Source of the DNA: GCA-003244245 sp050699635
GTDB taxonomy: Bacteria > Actinomycetota > Actinomycetes > Mycobacteriales > Pseudonocardiaceae
NCBI GenBank assembly: GCA_050699635.1
Contig: JBOHFK010000008.1
Location: forward strand, 1-64,000
Reading direction: 5' to 3'
DNA length: 64,000 bases
Shown: piece by piece, positions 35,055 to 43,071 of the stretch
Numbering within the stretch: the stretch's first letter is position 1
Layout: each line of letters begins with the position of its first letter
Position numbers and translations under genes: made by a program
The notes under the pieces: generated by a model
Seen by the model: the letters and a program-made list of their open reading frames with translations, nothing else
The model's database searches: none
Told to the model about the DNA's origin: nothing

Positions 35055-36629
35055 GTGGGCAGACCAGGTTTCGTGCTTGACGTCGACGAGCGGACTCCCC
35101 CGCTGCTGATGCACGAGGGTGAGGGGTTCCGGCTGGAGCGCCTGCCGCTGGGCAGCCGGGTCATCTACCCGCCGGAGTCGCTGCCGGCCATCGTCGACCT
35201 CGAGGGCGCAATCCGCCACGCCTTGACGCATCCCCACGGCAGCGACCCGCTACCCCAACTGCTGCGTCGTGGGATGCGGCTGACCATCGTGTTCGACGAT
35301 CTGTCCCTGCCGCTACCGCCGATGCGCACCCCGGACGTCCGGCAGCGGGTGATCGAGCAGGTGCTGGAGCTGGCCGCCACCGCCGGGGTGGACGACGTCG
35401 AGCTGATCGCCGCCAACTCACTGCACCGGAGGATGACCCCGGCAGAGCTCAAGCGCACCGTCGGGGAGCGGGTGTTCCGTGCCTTCCACCCCGATCACCT
35501 GCGCAACCACGATGCCGAGGACCCGGACGATCTCGCGCATCTGGGCACCACGCCGCACGGCGAGGACGTCGAGATCAACCGGCGGGCCGCCGAGAGCGAC
35601 CTGATCGTCTACGTCAACATCACCCTCACCGCGATGAACGGCGGCTCGAAATCGGTGGCGGTCGGGCTGGCGAGTTACGCCAGCCTGCGCCACCACCACA
35701 ACGTGCACACGCTGCGGCACTCGCGCTCGTTCAACGATCCCGCCAACTCGGCCATGCACCACTCCTACGACCGGATGGCTGACATCATCGGCGGCCACGT
35801 GCCGGTGTTTACCATCGAAACCACGCTGAACAATGAGACGTTCCCCGCGGCACTGCGCTTCCTCACCCGGCGTGAATGGGAGTGGAACCTCACCGACCAG
35901 GCCAGCTACCTGGCGGTCAAACGGAGCAACGACCTGGCCACCCCGAAGCTGCGACGACGGATCTGGCAGACCACCGAAGCGCCCTACGGCGTCACCGGGG
36001 TGCACGCCGGCGCACCGAGCCAGGTGCACCCGCACACCCTGGCGGCGGTGCACCGCCAGCAGCTCACCGAGGTGCACGGGCAAGCCGACGTGGCAATATT
36101 CGGCTTGCCCTACATCTGCCCGTACAACGTGAACTCGATCATGAATCCGATCCTGGTGATGTCGCTGGGGCTCGGTTACTTCTTCAATCTTTACCGGGGC
36201 CGGCCGATCGTGCGCCAAGGCGGCGTGGCGATCTACTACCACCCGATGCCGCACGAGTTCCACCCGGTGCACCACCCGAGCTACATCGATTTCTACGAGC
36301 TGCTCGCCGAGACCACCGACCCGGTCATGCTGGAGACCAAGTACGAAAAGCAGTTCGCGACCGATCCGTGGTACATCCACCTGTACCGGAACAGCTACGC
36401 CTACCACGGCGTGCATCCGTTCTATATGTGGTATTGGGGGGCGCACGCCATGCAACACTTGGATAACGTGATCTTCATCGGCGGCGACCGGTCGACGACC
36501 GGAAGGCTGGGCTTCCGTGCCGCGTCCAGCCTGGCTGACGCGCTGGAGCTGGCTCGGGACACGGTGGGCAGCGATCCGCAGATCAGCTACCTGCATGCCC
36601 CGCCGATGGTGCTGGCGGACGTGCGATGA
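35055..36629 (+). CDS. Divergent LarA homologue (nickel-pincer-dependent racemase/epimerase family)
   Basis: A 524-aa DUF2088/LarA-family protein. Seen: DDLSLPLPP (81-89, place of the family DxTRP loop), NSLHRRMTPAEL with H124 (place of catalytic His108 of L. plantarum LarA), GGSKSVAVGL with K199 (place of the cofactor-tethering Lys184) and RHHHNVH with H215 (place of nickel ligand His200). Spacings agree: 75 against 76 residues, and 16 against 16. But nothing matches catalytic His174; the segment reads VNITLTAMN. It is about 100 residues longer than LarA. GTG 35055 has AGGAG five bases upstream. Substrate unknown; surrounding genes suggest an acyl or hydroxy-acyl compound rather than lactate. 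Confidence 0.82.
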   Translation: MGRPGFVLDVDERTPPLLMHEGEGFRLERLPLGSRVIYPPESLPAIVDLEGAIRHALTHPHGSDPLPQLLRRGMRLTIVFDDLSLPLPPMRTPDVRQRVIEQVLELAATAGVDDVELIAANSLHRRMTPAELKRTVGERVFRAFHPDHLRNHDAEDPDDLAHLGTTPHGEDVEINRRAAESDLIVYVNITLTAMNGGSKSVAVGLASYASLRHHHNVHTLRHSRSFNDPANSAMHHSYDRMADIIGGHVPVFTIETTLNNETFPAALRFLTRREWEWNLTDQASYLAVKRSNDLATPKLRRRIWQTTEAPYGVTGVHAGAPSQVHPHTLAAVHRQQLTEVHGQADVAIFGLPYICPYNVNSIMNPILVMSLGLGYFFNLYRGRPIVRQGGVAIYYHPMPHEFHPVHHPSYIDFYELLAETTDPVMLETKYEKQFATDPWYIHLYRNSYAYHGVHPFYMWYWGAHAMQHLDNVIFIGGDRSTTGRLGFRAASSLADALELARDTVGSDPQISYLHAPPMVLADVR

Positions 36630-37585
36630 GCAGCCTGCGGGACGATCTACGGCTGCTGCGCCACGGCCGCGACTGGCGGGGCCGGGCCCGGGTGCCGCGC
36701 TCGGCGCAGCGCTGGGAACTGCCGGAGGCCGGCGACGACTTCCCCACCGCATGGGCTCGAACCGCCGCTGCCGGAGCGCTGCGGCACGCCCTCCAGCAGG
36801 GGGTGCTCAAGCCGGTGATCTGGAGCCAGACCCGACCGACGGTGCACGGCAGGGAATACCTGGATGGTATCCGCGGGCCGGCGATCTTCGTCGCCAACCA
36901 CTCCAGTCACCTGGACACCCCCTTGGTCCTGGGTTCGCTACCTCCGCGGATCACCAGGAAGCTTGCCGTGGGGGCGGCCGCCGACTACTTCTTCGATTCC
37001 GGCACGATCGCCGCGGCGACCACCCTGCTGTTCAACGCCTTTCCGGTGGATCGGCGCGGATCAAGGCGGGGCCGCAGCCTGGCCGCCGAGCTGGTCGACG
37101 ACGGCTGGAGCCTGCTGCTGTACCCGGAGGGCAGCCGTACCGTGGACGGCTGGCTCACCGCGTTCAAGCTGGGTGCCGCGCAGCTGTGCGCGATGAAGCA
37201 GGTGCCTGCAGTGCCGATCGCGCTGCGTGGCACGTTCGCCGCCATGCCCCGTGGCCGGCGCTGGCCGCGACCAGGCCGTCCCCGGGTCACCGTCCGGATC
37301 GGGCGGCCGATCCAGGTCGGAGCGCAGGAGTCGGTTCCCGAGTTCCGCGCCAGGCTGGTGCGTGCGGTCGCCACGCTCTGGGCCGAGGACGATCTAGGCT
37401 GGTACCGGGCTCTCCGGGCGGCAGCCGACGACACGCTGGCCCTGCCCACCGGTTCGCGCAGCGTGCTACCCACCACCACCTCCGGCCAGCCCGCCGATGA
37501 CCGCGACATGGCTCCATGGCGGCGCATCTGGGAATCCACCCGCCCTCCCGCAGACGGCGGACCCCGCAAGGTGTGGACGGACTGA
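36626..37585 (+). CDS. PlsC-type 1-acylglycerol-3-phosphate acyltransferase family protein
   Basis: A 319-aa acyltransferase transferring an acyl group to a lysolipid or other alcohol. The catalytic HX4D motif is NHSSHLDTP, and the substrate-binding EGxR motif is YPEGSRTVDG; VPAVPIALRGTFAAMPRG gives the third block. Typical members are membrane-associated. The 60-residue N-terminal region (DDLRLLRHGRDWRGRARVPR) is extra. Its ATG lies inside the stop of the LarA homologue (ATGA overlap), so the two are translationally coupled. It is the last gene of the operon, 10 bp from the convergent DUF3039 gene. Confidence 0.9.
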   Translation: MSSLRDDLRLLRHGRDWRGRARVPRSAQRWELPEAGDDFPTAWARTAAAGALRHALQQGVLKPVIWSQTRPTVHGREYLDGIRGPAIFVANHSSHLDTPLVLGSLPPRITRKLAVGAAADYFFDSGTIAAATTLLFNAFPVDRRGSRRGRSLAAELVDDGWSLLLYPEGSRTVDGWLTAFKLGAAQLCAMKQVPAVPIALRGTFAAMPRGRRWPRPGRPRVTVRIGRPIQVGAQESVPEFRARLVRAVATLWAEDDLGWYRALRAAADDTLALPTGSRSVLPTTTSGQPADDRDMAPWRRIWESTRPPADGGPRKVWTD

Positions 37586-37595
37586 CCGGCGTGCG

Positions 37596-37862
37596 CTAGC
37601 CGGCGTCGCCACCCTTGGGCAGCGACTCGTAGATTTCCTTGCACTCCGGGCAGACCGGCGAGCCGGGCTTGGGCGCGCGGGTCACGGGGAACGTCTCACC
37701 GCACAGGGCCACTACCCGGGAGCCCATTACCGCACTCTCGGCGATCTTGTTCTTCCGCACGTAGTGGAACATCTTGGGTGTGTCGTTGCCGGTGGTGTCG
37801 GTCCCCTCGGGCCGGGTGTCGACCTCGGGCAACGTTTGAGTAGGCGCGCTCACGCACACCAT
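37596..37862 (-). CDS. DUF3039 family zinc-ribbon-like protein
   Basis: An 88-aa conserved actinobacterial protein: KMFHYVRKNKIAESAVMGSR, then VVALCGETFPVTRAPKPGSP and VCPECKEIY. The Cys residues (C-G ... CPEC) may bind a metal. Function unknown. It corresponds to the Rv2708c position near sigB in mycobacteria (from memory). The start is ambiguous between ATG 37862 and GTG 37853. Confidence 0.85.
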   Translation of the reverse strand: MVCVSAPTQTLPEVDTRPEGTDTTGNDTPKMFHYVRKNKIAESAVMGSRVVALCGETFPVTRAPKPGSPVCPECKEIYESLPKGGDAG

Positions 37863-37904
37863 GATGCCGCATCGGGTCGATGGGCATGGGTGCGCGGCCC
37901 GGGA

Positions 37905-38255
37905 TCACCCGTCGATGACGGGGTGAGCGCCACTGTCCAGCTCACGCTGCGGACGATCGCTGGCCTCGAGCCCGTGGCCCATCGTGTTGACGTGCTTAGC
38001 CTTACGGGGCGCGCTGTCATTGGCGATGAGCACCGCCATCCAGGGCAGGGGCACCGACAGCACCACGAAGCCCAGCGCCAGCCACCAGGTCTGATAGAAC
38101 ACGCCAGCCAGCACGAGGCAGGGAATGCGGGCCGACATCAGGATCGCGTACTTGCGTCGGCGGGTGGCGTACTGCTCGGCATAGGACGGTTCCGCCGCCG
38201 TGATCAGAACAGCCGCGTCGCCTCGCCGGCGGCCCTGCTCATGTGGATCCCGCAC
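37905..38255 (-). CDS. DUF3099 family membrane protein
   Basis: A 116-aa protein with two hydrophobic segments (IPCLVLAGVFYQTWWLALGF, VVLSVPLPWMAVLIA, about residues 44-80) preceded by EQYATRRRKYAILMSAR, the DUF3099 signature. Charged C-terminal tail. Function unknown; usually next to DUF3039, as here. It starts at GTG 38255, though the first 15 residues are not conserved in the family as I recall it. Confidence 0.83.
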   Translation of the reverse strand: MRDPHEQGRRRGDAAVLITAAEPSYAEQYATRRRKYAILMSARIPCLVLAGVFYQTWWLALGFVVLSVPLPWMAVLIANDSAPRKAKHVNTMGHGLEASDRPQRELDSGAHPVIDG

Positions 38256-38288
38256 GCCCTCACGCCTCGATTCGATGCTCTGCGTCCC

Positions 38289-38861
38289 CTACCTCTTCGC
38301 TCGGGCCGCCATCTTCACCTGTTGCTTGTGCTCGCGAACCTTGGCCAGCGAGTCGGCGTCGGTCACATCGGCGATCGATCGATACACCCCGTCATCGCCG
38401 TAGGGGCCGGCCACCTCGCGCCAGCCTGCCGGCTTCACATTACGCTGCTTCCCGAGCAGCGCGACAAAGATCTGCGCTTTCTGCATCCCGTAACCCGGCA
38501 GCCCGACCAGCCGGTCGAGTAGTTCGCTGGCGTCGGCGACATCGCGCCACAAACCGGTCACATCGCCGTCGTAACGCTCGACGAGTGCCCGGCAGATATC
38601 CTGCACCCGCACCGCCATCGACCTGGGGTAACGGTGTAACGCAGGCGGCGTCGCGAACAGCTCCGTCAGCGCGTCGCGGTCGTAGCTGGCCAGTTCGTGA
38701 ACGTCCAGCTCATGGCCGAGGCGTTGCTGGAGCTGGTAGGGCGCGGCAAAGGCCCGTTCCATCGGCACCTGTTGATCGAGCAGCATGCCCAGTAGCAATG
38801 CCAGCGGATCGCGGTCCAGCAAAGCATCAGCGGTTACGTCCTGGCTCAACATCAAGGCCAT
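38289..38861 (-). CDS. HhH-GPD base-excision repair protein
   Basis: A 190-aa putative DNA glycosylase. DRDPLALLLGMLLDQQVPME is the family opening, LPGYGMQKAQIFVALLGKQ contains the helix-hairpin-helix with a possible catalytic Lys, and the protein lacks the C-terminal iron-sulfur cysteines of EndoIII. The canonical catalytic Asp is not obvious. ATG 38861 is preferred because GGGAGG lies six to seven bases upstream. Confidence 0.85.
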   Translation of the reverse strand: MALMLSQDVTADALLDRDPLALLLGMLLDQQVPMERAFAAPYQLQQRLGHELDVHELASYDRDALTELFATPPALHRYPRSMAVRVQDICRALVERYDGDVTGLWRDVADASELLDRLVGLPGYGMQKAQIFVALLGKQRNVKPAGWREVAGPYGDDGVYRSIADVTDADSLAKVREHKQQVKMAARAKR

Positions 38862-38905
38862 CAACCACCTCCCGGCGGTGTGAGTTATCACGCGGATCTG
38901 CCCGA

Positions 38906-39481
38906 TCAGATGTCGATCCCGACCAAGCCCATCACCTCAGCGCGCCAGTCCTGGTAGGCGGTGGCCGCCTGGGCCCGGTCCTGGAGATCCGGGTGGGGTT
39001 GCGAGTCGTCGCCACCGCCCAGGGCGTAGTGCACGATTTCCTGGTCGCTGCGCCGGCTGCTGACCACCTTGACCTCGACGTGTTTGGCGGCGAGCTCGGC
39101 CCGGGCGGCGTGCGCCAGCAAATGGAGTAACGCGAGCCGGGAGTGCTGGTCGTCGGGCAGCAACACCTCATCCGGGGTATTGCCGGACACCAAGACCACC
39201 GTCGCGCCGGGAGCCAATACCGGAAGTACCCGATCGACGGCGCTGAACCGGGCGAGCAAGCCCGCGGACAGGAACGACCCCACGCGCGCGACAGCGGTGT
39301 CGCCGTCGGGGTGGATCGTGATCGGCAGCTGGATATAGAAATCCAGGCCGTCGTTGCCCGGCTCACCCGGCAACGCGGCGGGGTCGGTGATGACCACGGG
39401 ATCGGCGCCCGCGTCCCTCAGCAGTTGCGAAATCCGTTGCGCCCGATCCGCCGACCCACTGAGGAGCCCGATATGCCCCAT
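38906..39481 (-). CDS. Conserved hypothetical protein, Rossmann-like
   Basis: A 191-aa soluble protein, family not recognised. The opening MGHIGLLSGSADRAQRISQL and the segment VLPVLAPGATVVLVSGNTPD look like alternating strands and helices of a Rossmann-type fold, but no glycine-rich nucleotide motif of a known class is visible. ATG 39481 follows GGAGGAGGG, a strong ribosome site. It ends 44 bp before the start of the repair gene and may be cotranscribed with it. Confidence 0.75.
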   Translation of the reverse strand: MGHIGLLSGSADRAQRISQLLRDAGADPVVITDPAALPGEPGNDGLDFYIQLPITIHPDGDTAVARVGSFLSAGLLARFSAVDRVLPVLAPGATVVLVSGNTPDEVLLPDDQHSRLALLHLLAHAARAELAAKHVEVKVVSSRRSDQEIVHYALGGGDDSQPHPDLQDRAQAATAYQDWRAEVMGLVGIDI

Positions 39482-39648
39482 CGACCCTCCTCCAGCACGC
39501 TCGCACCGATCGGTGGATCGGGCGTCGGCTGCTCGGTGTCCCGAGGGTCATCGTAGGGGCCGATGTGAGCGCCTGGCGAGGGCAGTGCTGGGTTGCGGGC
39601 AGCAGGTCCCCCGAACGGCTGCCGCAGGGTTTCGTCGAAAAAGCCCCG

Positions 39649-39945
39649 TCAACTCTTCTTCGAGTTCGTGTTCTTGGTCATAGCCTGGGTGACCCAGGCT
39701 GTGCTGCTCGCGGCCGACCGGGTGGCAGCCAGCATGCTCTTGGTGAACTCCCGCTGGGTGATCAGCGCCTGCGCGGCGAAGTCGAAGGTCTTATCCACGA
39801 CCTCCTCGGGGCTGGGCACCTTGGCCTCCGGAGCCGGCAACAGGCCGACGAATCGCTGCAGGCTCTCGGCCCAGATCTGCACGGCGCTGGAGAAGGCTTC
39901 CTGACTGCGGCGGGTCACCTCGGTCATGGTCTCCGATGTCGTCAT
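39649..39945 (-). CDS. Phasin-like protein
   Basis: A 98-aa helical protein: MTEVTRRSQEAFSSAVQIWA and PEEVVDKTFDFAAQALITQR give amphipathic helices like those of phasins, which coat polyhydroxyalkanoate granules, and the Lys/Ser-rich C-terminus is common in them. ATG 39945 has AAAGG eight bases upstream; two more in-frame starts lie at 39951 and 39954. A PHA synthase gene two genes upstream on the same strand supports the reading. Confidence 0.65.
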   Translation of the reverse strand: MTTSETMTEVTRRSQEAFSSAVQIWAESLQRFVGLLPAPEAKVPSPEEVVDKTFDFAAQALITQREFTKSMLAATRSAASSTAWVTQAMTKNTNSKKS

Positions 39946-40037
39946 CGTCATCACCTTTCCGTAATTGGCAGGGCTCGATCATCAAAGTACGCACGGGTGA
40001 TAACTATGTCAAACTCTGGTGACCGGCCGGCGAACTG

Positions 40038-40448
40038 TCACTCTGCCTTGCCCCCGACGAAGCTGCGGTACACCCCGAGCAGCGCCTCGCGCTGGGCATC
40101 GGTGAGCCGCGGATCGGCTCGGATGCTGTCCTCCGGGCTGGCCGACGGTTCGCTGGGGACATCGGCAGGTGTCTCGACCGGCCCGGGCTGCGCCCATCCC
40201 GCCTTGGCCAGTAGCTGCTCGGTGGTCAGCCCCAGCGCGTCGGCGATGGCGCGCAGCACCGTGAGCGAGGGTTGGTGCAGGCCCCGTTCGACCTGGCTGA
40301 GGTACGCGTTGGAGATCCGGGTCAGGGCCGCCATCTCACGCAGCGACAGGTCGGCCAACTGCCGCTGGGCGCGGATGAACGCCCCGAGCGGCCCCAGCTG
40401 CGCCTGCCAAGCATCGGAGTTCTCGGCGCCCTGATCTGCACTCTCCAT
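40038..40448 (-). CDS. Xre-family helix-turn-helix regulator
   Basis: A 136-aa regulator with a Cro/CI-type HTH at about residues 22-82: FIRAQRQLADLSLREMAALT, RISNAYLSQVERGLHQPSLT, then VLRAIADALGLTTEQLLAKA. The C-terminal part is acidic and Pro-rich. It lies between the PHA synthase and the phasin-like gene, all on the minus strand, and is a good candidate for the regulator of phasin expression. Confidence 0.87.
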   Translation of the reverse strand: MESADQGAENSDAWQAQLGPLGAFIRAQRQLADLSLREMAALTRISNAYLSQVERGLHQPSLTVLRAIADALGLTTEQLLAKAGWAQPGPVETPADVPSEPSASPEDSIRADPRLTDAQREALLGVYRSFVGGKAE

Positions 40449-40466
40449 GGCTCACATCATGCCGCG

Positions 40467-42257
40467 TCACGTCTCGAGCACGTAGCCGCCTGGGGCCGGT
40501 TCCAGCGGCGGATGCATAGCGCTGCCCATTGCAGGCGGGGTCCGCTGGCCACCCGCACGCTCGGCGATCCACGGTGTCCAGTCAAGCCACCAGGATTTCG
40601 CGACCTCGGTGGCCTGCGCGCGCCACTCCTGCGGATCCTTGGGCAACGTCTCCGCCGAACCGACCCAGTGTTTGGACTTTGGATTCGGTGGGTTCACCAC
40701 TCCAGCGATATGTCCTGAGTTGGACAACGTGAACCGTACGGTGCCGCCGATGAGCCTGGCGCCCGCGTAGACCGCCTTCCACAACGCAATGTGGTCTTTC
40801 TCGGCGGAAACGAAATAGCTGTCCTGACTGATCCGGGACAGATCAAGCCGCTCCCCGCCAAGGTCGAGCTCACCTTTCGCCAGCCGGTTCTCCAGGTACA
40901 AGGACCTCAGGTATTCGGTCTGCATGGCAGCCGGCATCCGGGTGGAGTCGGAGTTCCAGCTCAGCATGTCGAATGGCGCCGGATCCTCGCCAAGCAACCA
41001 GTTGTTGACCACGTAATTCCACACCAGATCCCGGGCCCGCAACAGGTTGAACGTCGTGGCCATATTGCCTGACGGCAGGTACCCCGTGCGCGCCATCGTG
41101 CCCTCGAGCCGCTGGACCGCGGTTTCATCGGTGAAGACACCGAGTTGGCCGGGCAGGCTGAAGTCGAGCAGGGTGTTCATCAAGGTCAGCGAAGCGACCC
41201 GGTCCTGTCCTCGAGCGGTGAGCCACGCGGTCATGGCCGCGGCCATGGTGCCACCAAGGCACAGCGCCGCCACGTTGGTCCGCTGGGCTCCGGTGATCTC
41301 CTCGACGACCTCCAGTGCGGCCAGCAGCCCCTCGCGCAGGTAATCGCTCATGCCCAGGTCACCCAGGGTCTCGTCCGGGTTCCGATAACTGATCATGAAG
41401 GACGTATGCCCGTGCTGGACCGCCCACTCGACCAGGCTCTTTCCCGGCGCGAGATCCATGATGTAGTACTTGTTGATCCACGGTGGGCTGAACAGCAGCG
41501 GCAGGTCATGCACCGTCCCGGTCTGCGGCTCGTACTGGATCAGCTCGATCAGCCGGTTGCGGAACACCACACTGCCCGGAGTCGCAGCCAGCTCGTGGCC
41601 GGGACGGAACTGCCCTGGGGTGACCTGGCGGGGCATGCCGTTATTGGTCGCCAGGTCGCGAAGCGCATTGCTGGCGCCCCGCAGCAGACTCAGGCCTCCG
41701 GTGTCGAAGGCTTTCTTCAGCGCTACCGGGTTGGTGGCTAGCCAGTTGGTCGGCGCGGCGGCGTCGAGTGCCTGCCGCAGCGCGAAGTCGGCCTTTCGCC
41801 GGGTGGCGTCATCCAGGTCCGCCTCAGCCAGCAGGTTCAGCAGGAATTCCGTCAGCAGGGCGTGCTGCTGGCGTACCAGGGAGAACAGGGGGTTGCCGGT
41901 CCAGGCCGGGTCGGAGAACCGCCGATCCTCCTCCGGCTGGACCTGTCCCTGCTGGACCTGTCCCTGCTGGTCCAACCCCATCCAGCCCAACCCGACGGTG
42001 CCCAACGTCGCGGTGACGGCGGCTTGAGCGCTACGCATGCCGTACTCCATCACCGACTGCGACAACGCTGCTGGGTTCCCGGCCACCGACATCGCGAGCC
42101 TGCCCAGCGCCTGACCCAGCCCGGCGGGGTCCAGCTCAGCCATCGCTGAGTCCAGGCCAAGAATCGATCGCATGGACGAGGCGATCTCGGCAGCGTCCTG
42201 GCGTACCTCGTCCATTGGATCGCCGACCTCGCCGGTCGACCTCGCCGACACTGTCAC
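40467..42257 (-). CDS. phaC: Poly(hydroxyalkanoate) synthase
   Basis: A 596-aa PhaC-type alpha/beta hydrolase that polymerises hydroxyacyl-CoA. The catalytic Cys lies in NVAALCLGGTMAAA, the lipase-like box in which Cys replaces Ser; ESVV-like family segments LLFSPPWINKYYIMDLAPGK and SFMISYRNPDETLGDLGMSD are clear, and a late His region is SNSGHIAGVVNPPN. GTG 42257 (VTVSARSTGE) is preferred because GGAGG lies six bases upstream. The Gln/Val run GQVQQGQVQ (15-bp repeats near 41939-41976) is a local insertion. With the Xre regulator and phasin-like protein it forms a PHA module. Confidence 0.9.
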   Translation of the reverse strand: MTVSARSTGEVGDPMDEVRQDAAEIASSMRSILGLDSAMAELDPAGLGQALGRLAMSVAGNPAALSQSVMEYGMRSAQAAVTATLGTVGLGWMGLDQQGQVQQGQVQPEEDRRFSDPAWTGNPLFSLVRQQHALLTEFLLNLLAEADLDDATRRKADFALRQALDAAAPTNWLATNPVALKKAFDTGGLSLLRGASNALRDLATNNGMPRQVTPGQFRPGHELAATPGSVVFRNRLIELIQYEPQTGTVHDLPLLFSPPWINKYYIMDLAPGKSLVEWAVQHGHTSFMISYRNPDETLGDLGMSDYLREGLLAALEVVEEITGAQRTNVAALCLGGTMAAAMTAWLTARGQDRVASLTLMNTLLDFSLPGQLGVFTDETAVQRLEGTMARTGYLPSGNMATTFNLLRARDLVWNYVVNNWLLGEDPAPFDMLSWNSDSTRMPAAMQTEYLRSLYLENRLAKGELDLGGERLDLSRISQDSYFVSAEKDHIALWKAVYAGARLIGGTVRFTLSNSGHIAGVVNPPNPKSKHWVGSAETLPKDPQEWRAQATEVAKSWWLDWTPWIAERAGGQRTPPAMGSAMHPPLEPAPGGYVLET

Positions 42258-42381
42258 GAATCCACCTCCACCTTGAGGTCCAAGGGACCCCGTCCTACCT
42301 ACGAGCGTCCCGATGCAGCGGCCGCAATGCAAGTGGCCTGGCATGGCGCCGTGGCCACGGGGTCTGGCAGTATCCGGCGCC

Positions 42382-42807
42382 GTGCGAGCAGTGGTAAGCC
42401 GGGTCACCGAAGCAGCAGTACTCGTAGATGATCATGTTGTCGGTGAATTGGACCGGCCCGGCCTGCTGGTACTGCTGGCCGTCACCCATGATGATGGATC
42501 CGCGCAAGCCGAAACGATGGCACGTAAACTGCACGAACTCCGGATCCTGCGGGACGAGCGCTCAGTCGCCGACACTGGCGCCGCGGTCCTGGTGATCAGC
42601 CAATTCACGCTCTACGGGGCAACCCGCAAGGGCAGGAGACCGTCGTTCACCTCGGCCGCCCGACCGGAGCATGCCGAACCCTTGATCGACGAGGTGGTCA
42701 CCCGGTTGCGGGCCCGCGGTGTGACCGTGGCCACGGGGCGCTTCGGCGCGACGATGGCCGTGCGCAGCGTGGCCGACGGCCCGTTCACCGTCCTGCTCGA
42801 CGTGTGA
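42382..42807 (+). CDS. dtd: D-aminoacyl-tRNA deacylase
   Basis: A 141-aa DTD protein that hydrolyses D-amino acids (and Gly-tRNA-Ala mischarges) from tRNA. Starts VRAVVSRVTEAAVLVDD; the catalytic motif SQFTLYG and the second motif GPFTVLLDV (usually NxGPVT) are both present. The GTG at 42382 gives the standard length. It is divergent from phaC with about 124 bp between them. Confidence 0.93.
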   Translation: MRAVVSRVTEAAVLVDDHVVGELDRPGLLVLLAVTHDDGSAQAETMARKLHELRILRDERSVADTGAAVLVISQFTLYGATRKGRRPSFTSAARPEHAEPLIDEVVTRLRARGVTVATGRFGATMAVRSVADGPFTVLLDV

Positions 42808-43071
42808 CGCTCGTCAGGAACCACCAACCGGGGCGATTACTGCGCTAACGGCGACCAACCTGAGAAGTGTCTGAGGGTCGGCGCGGAGCGGGCACTTCGC
42901 CGTCTACTCGTTCGTCGTTCGGGGTGAGAGTCCGGGAACGGAATCCGGGCTCCCGACGTTGTAATGGTCATCGCCGCGGGTACCCGATGGCCAGACACGT
43001 GCAGCGTCGCGCGCCGATTCGCCGAACGCACCGCAAGTCGGCACGAGGATCCGTCGCAGGAAAGGAACCTG

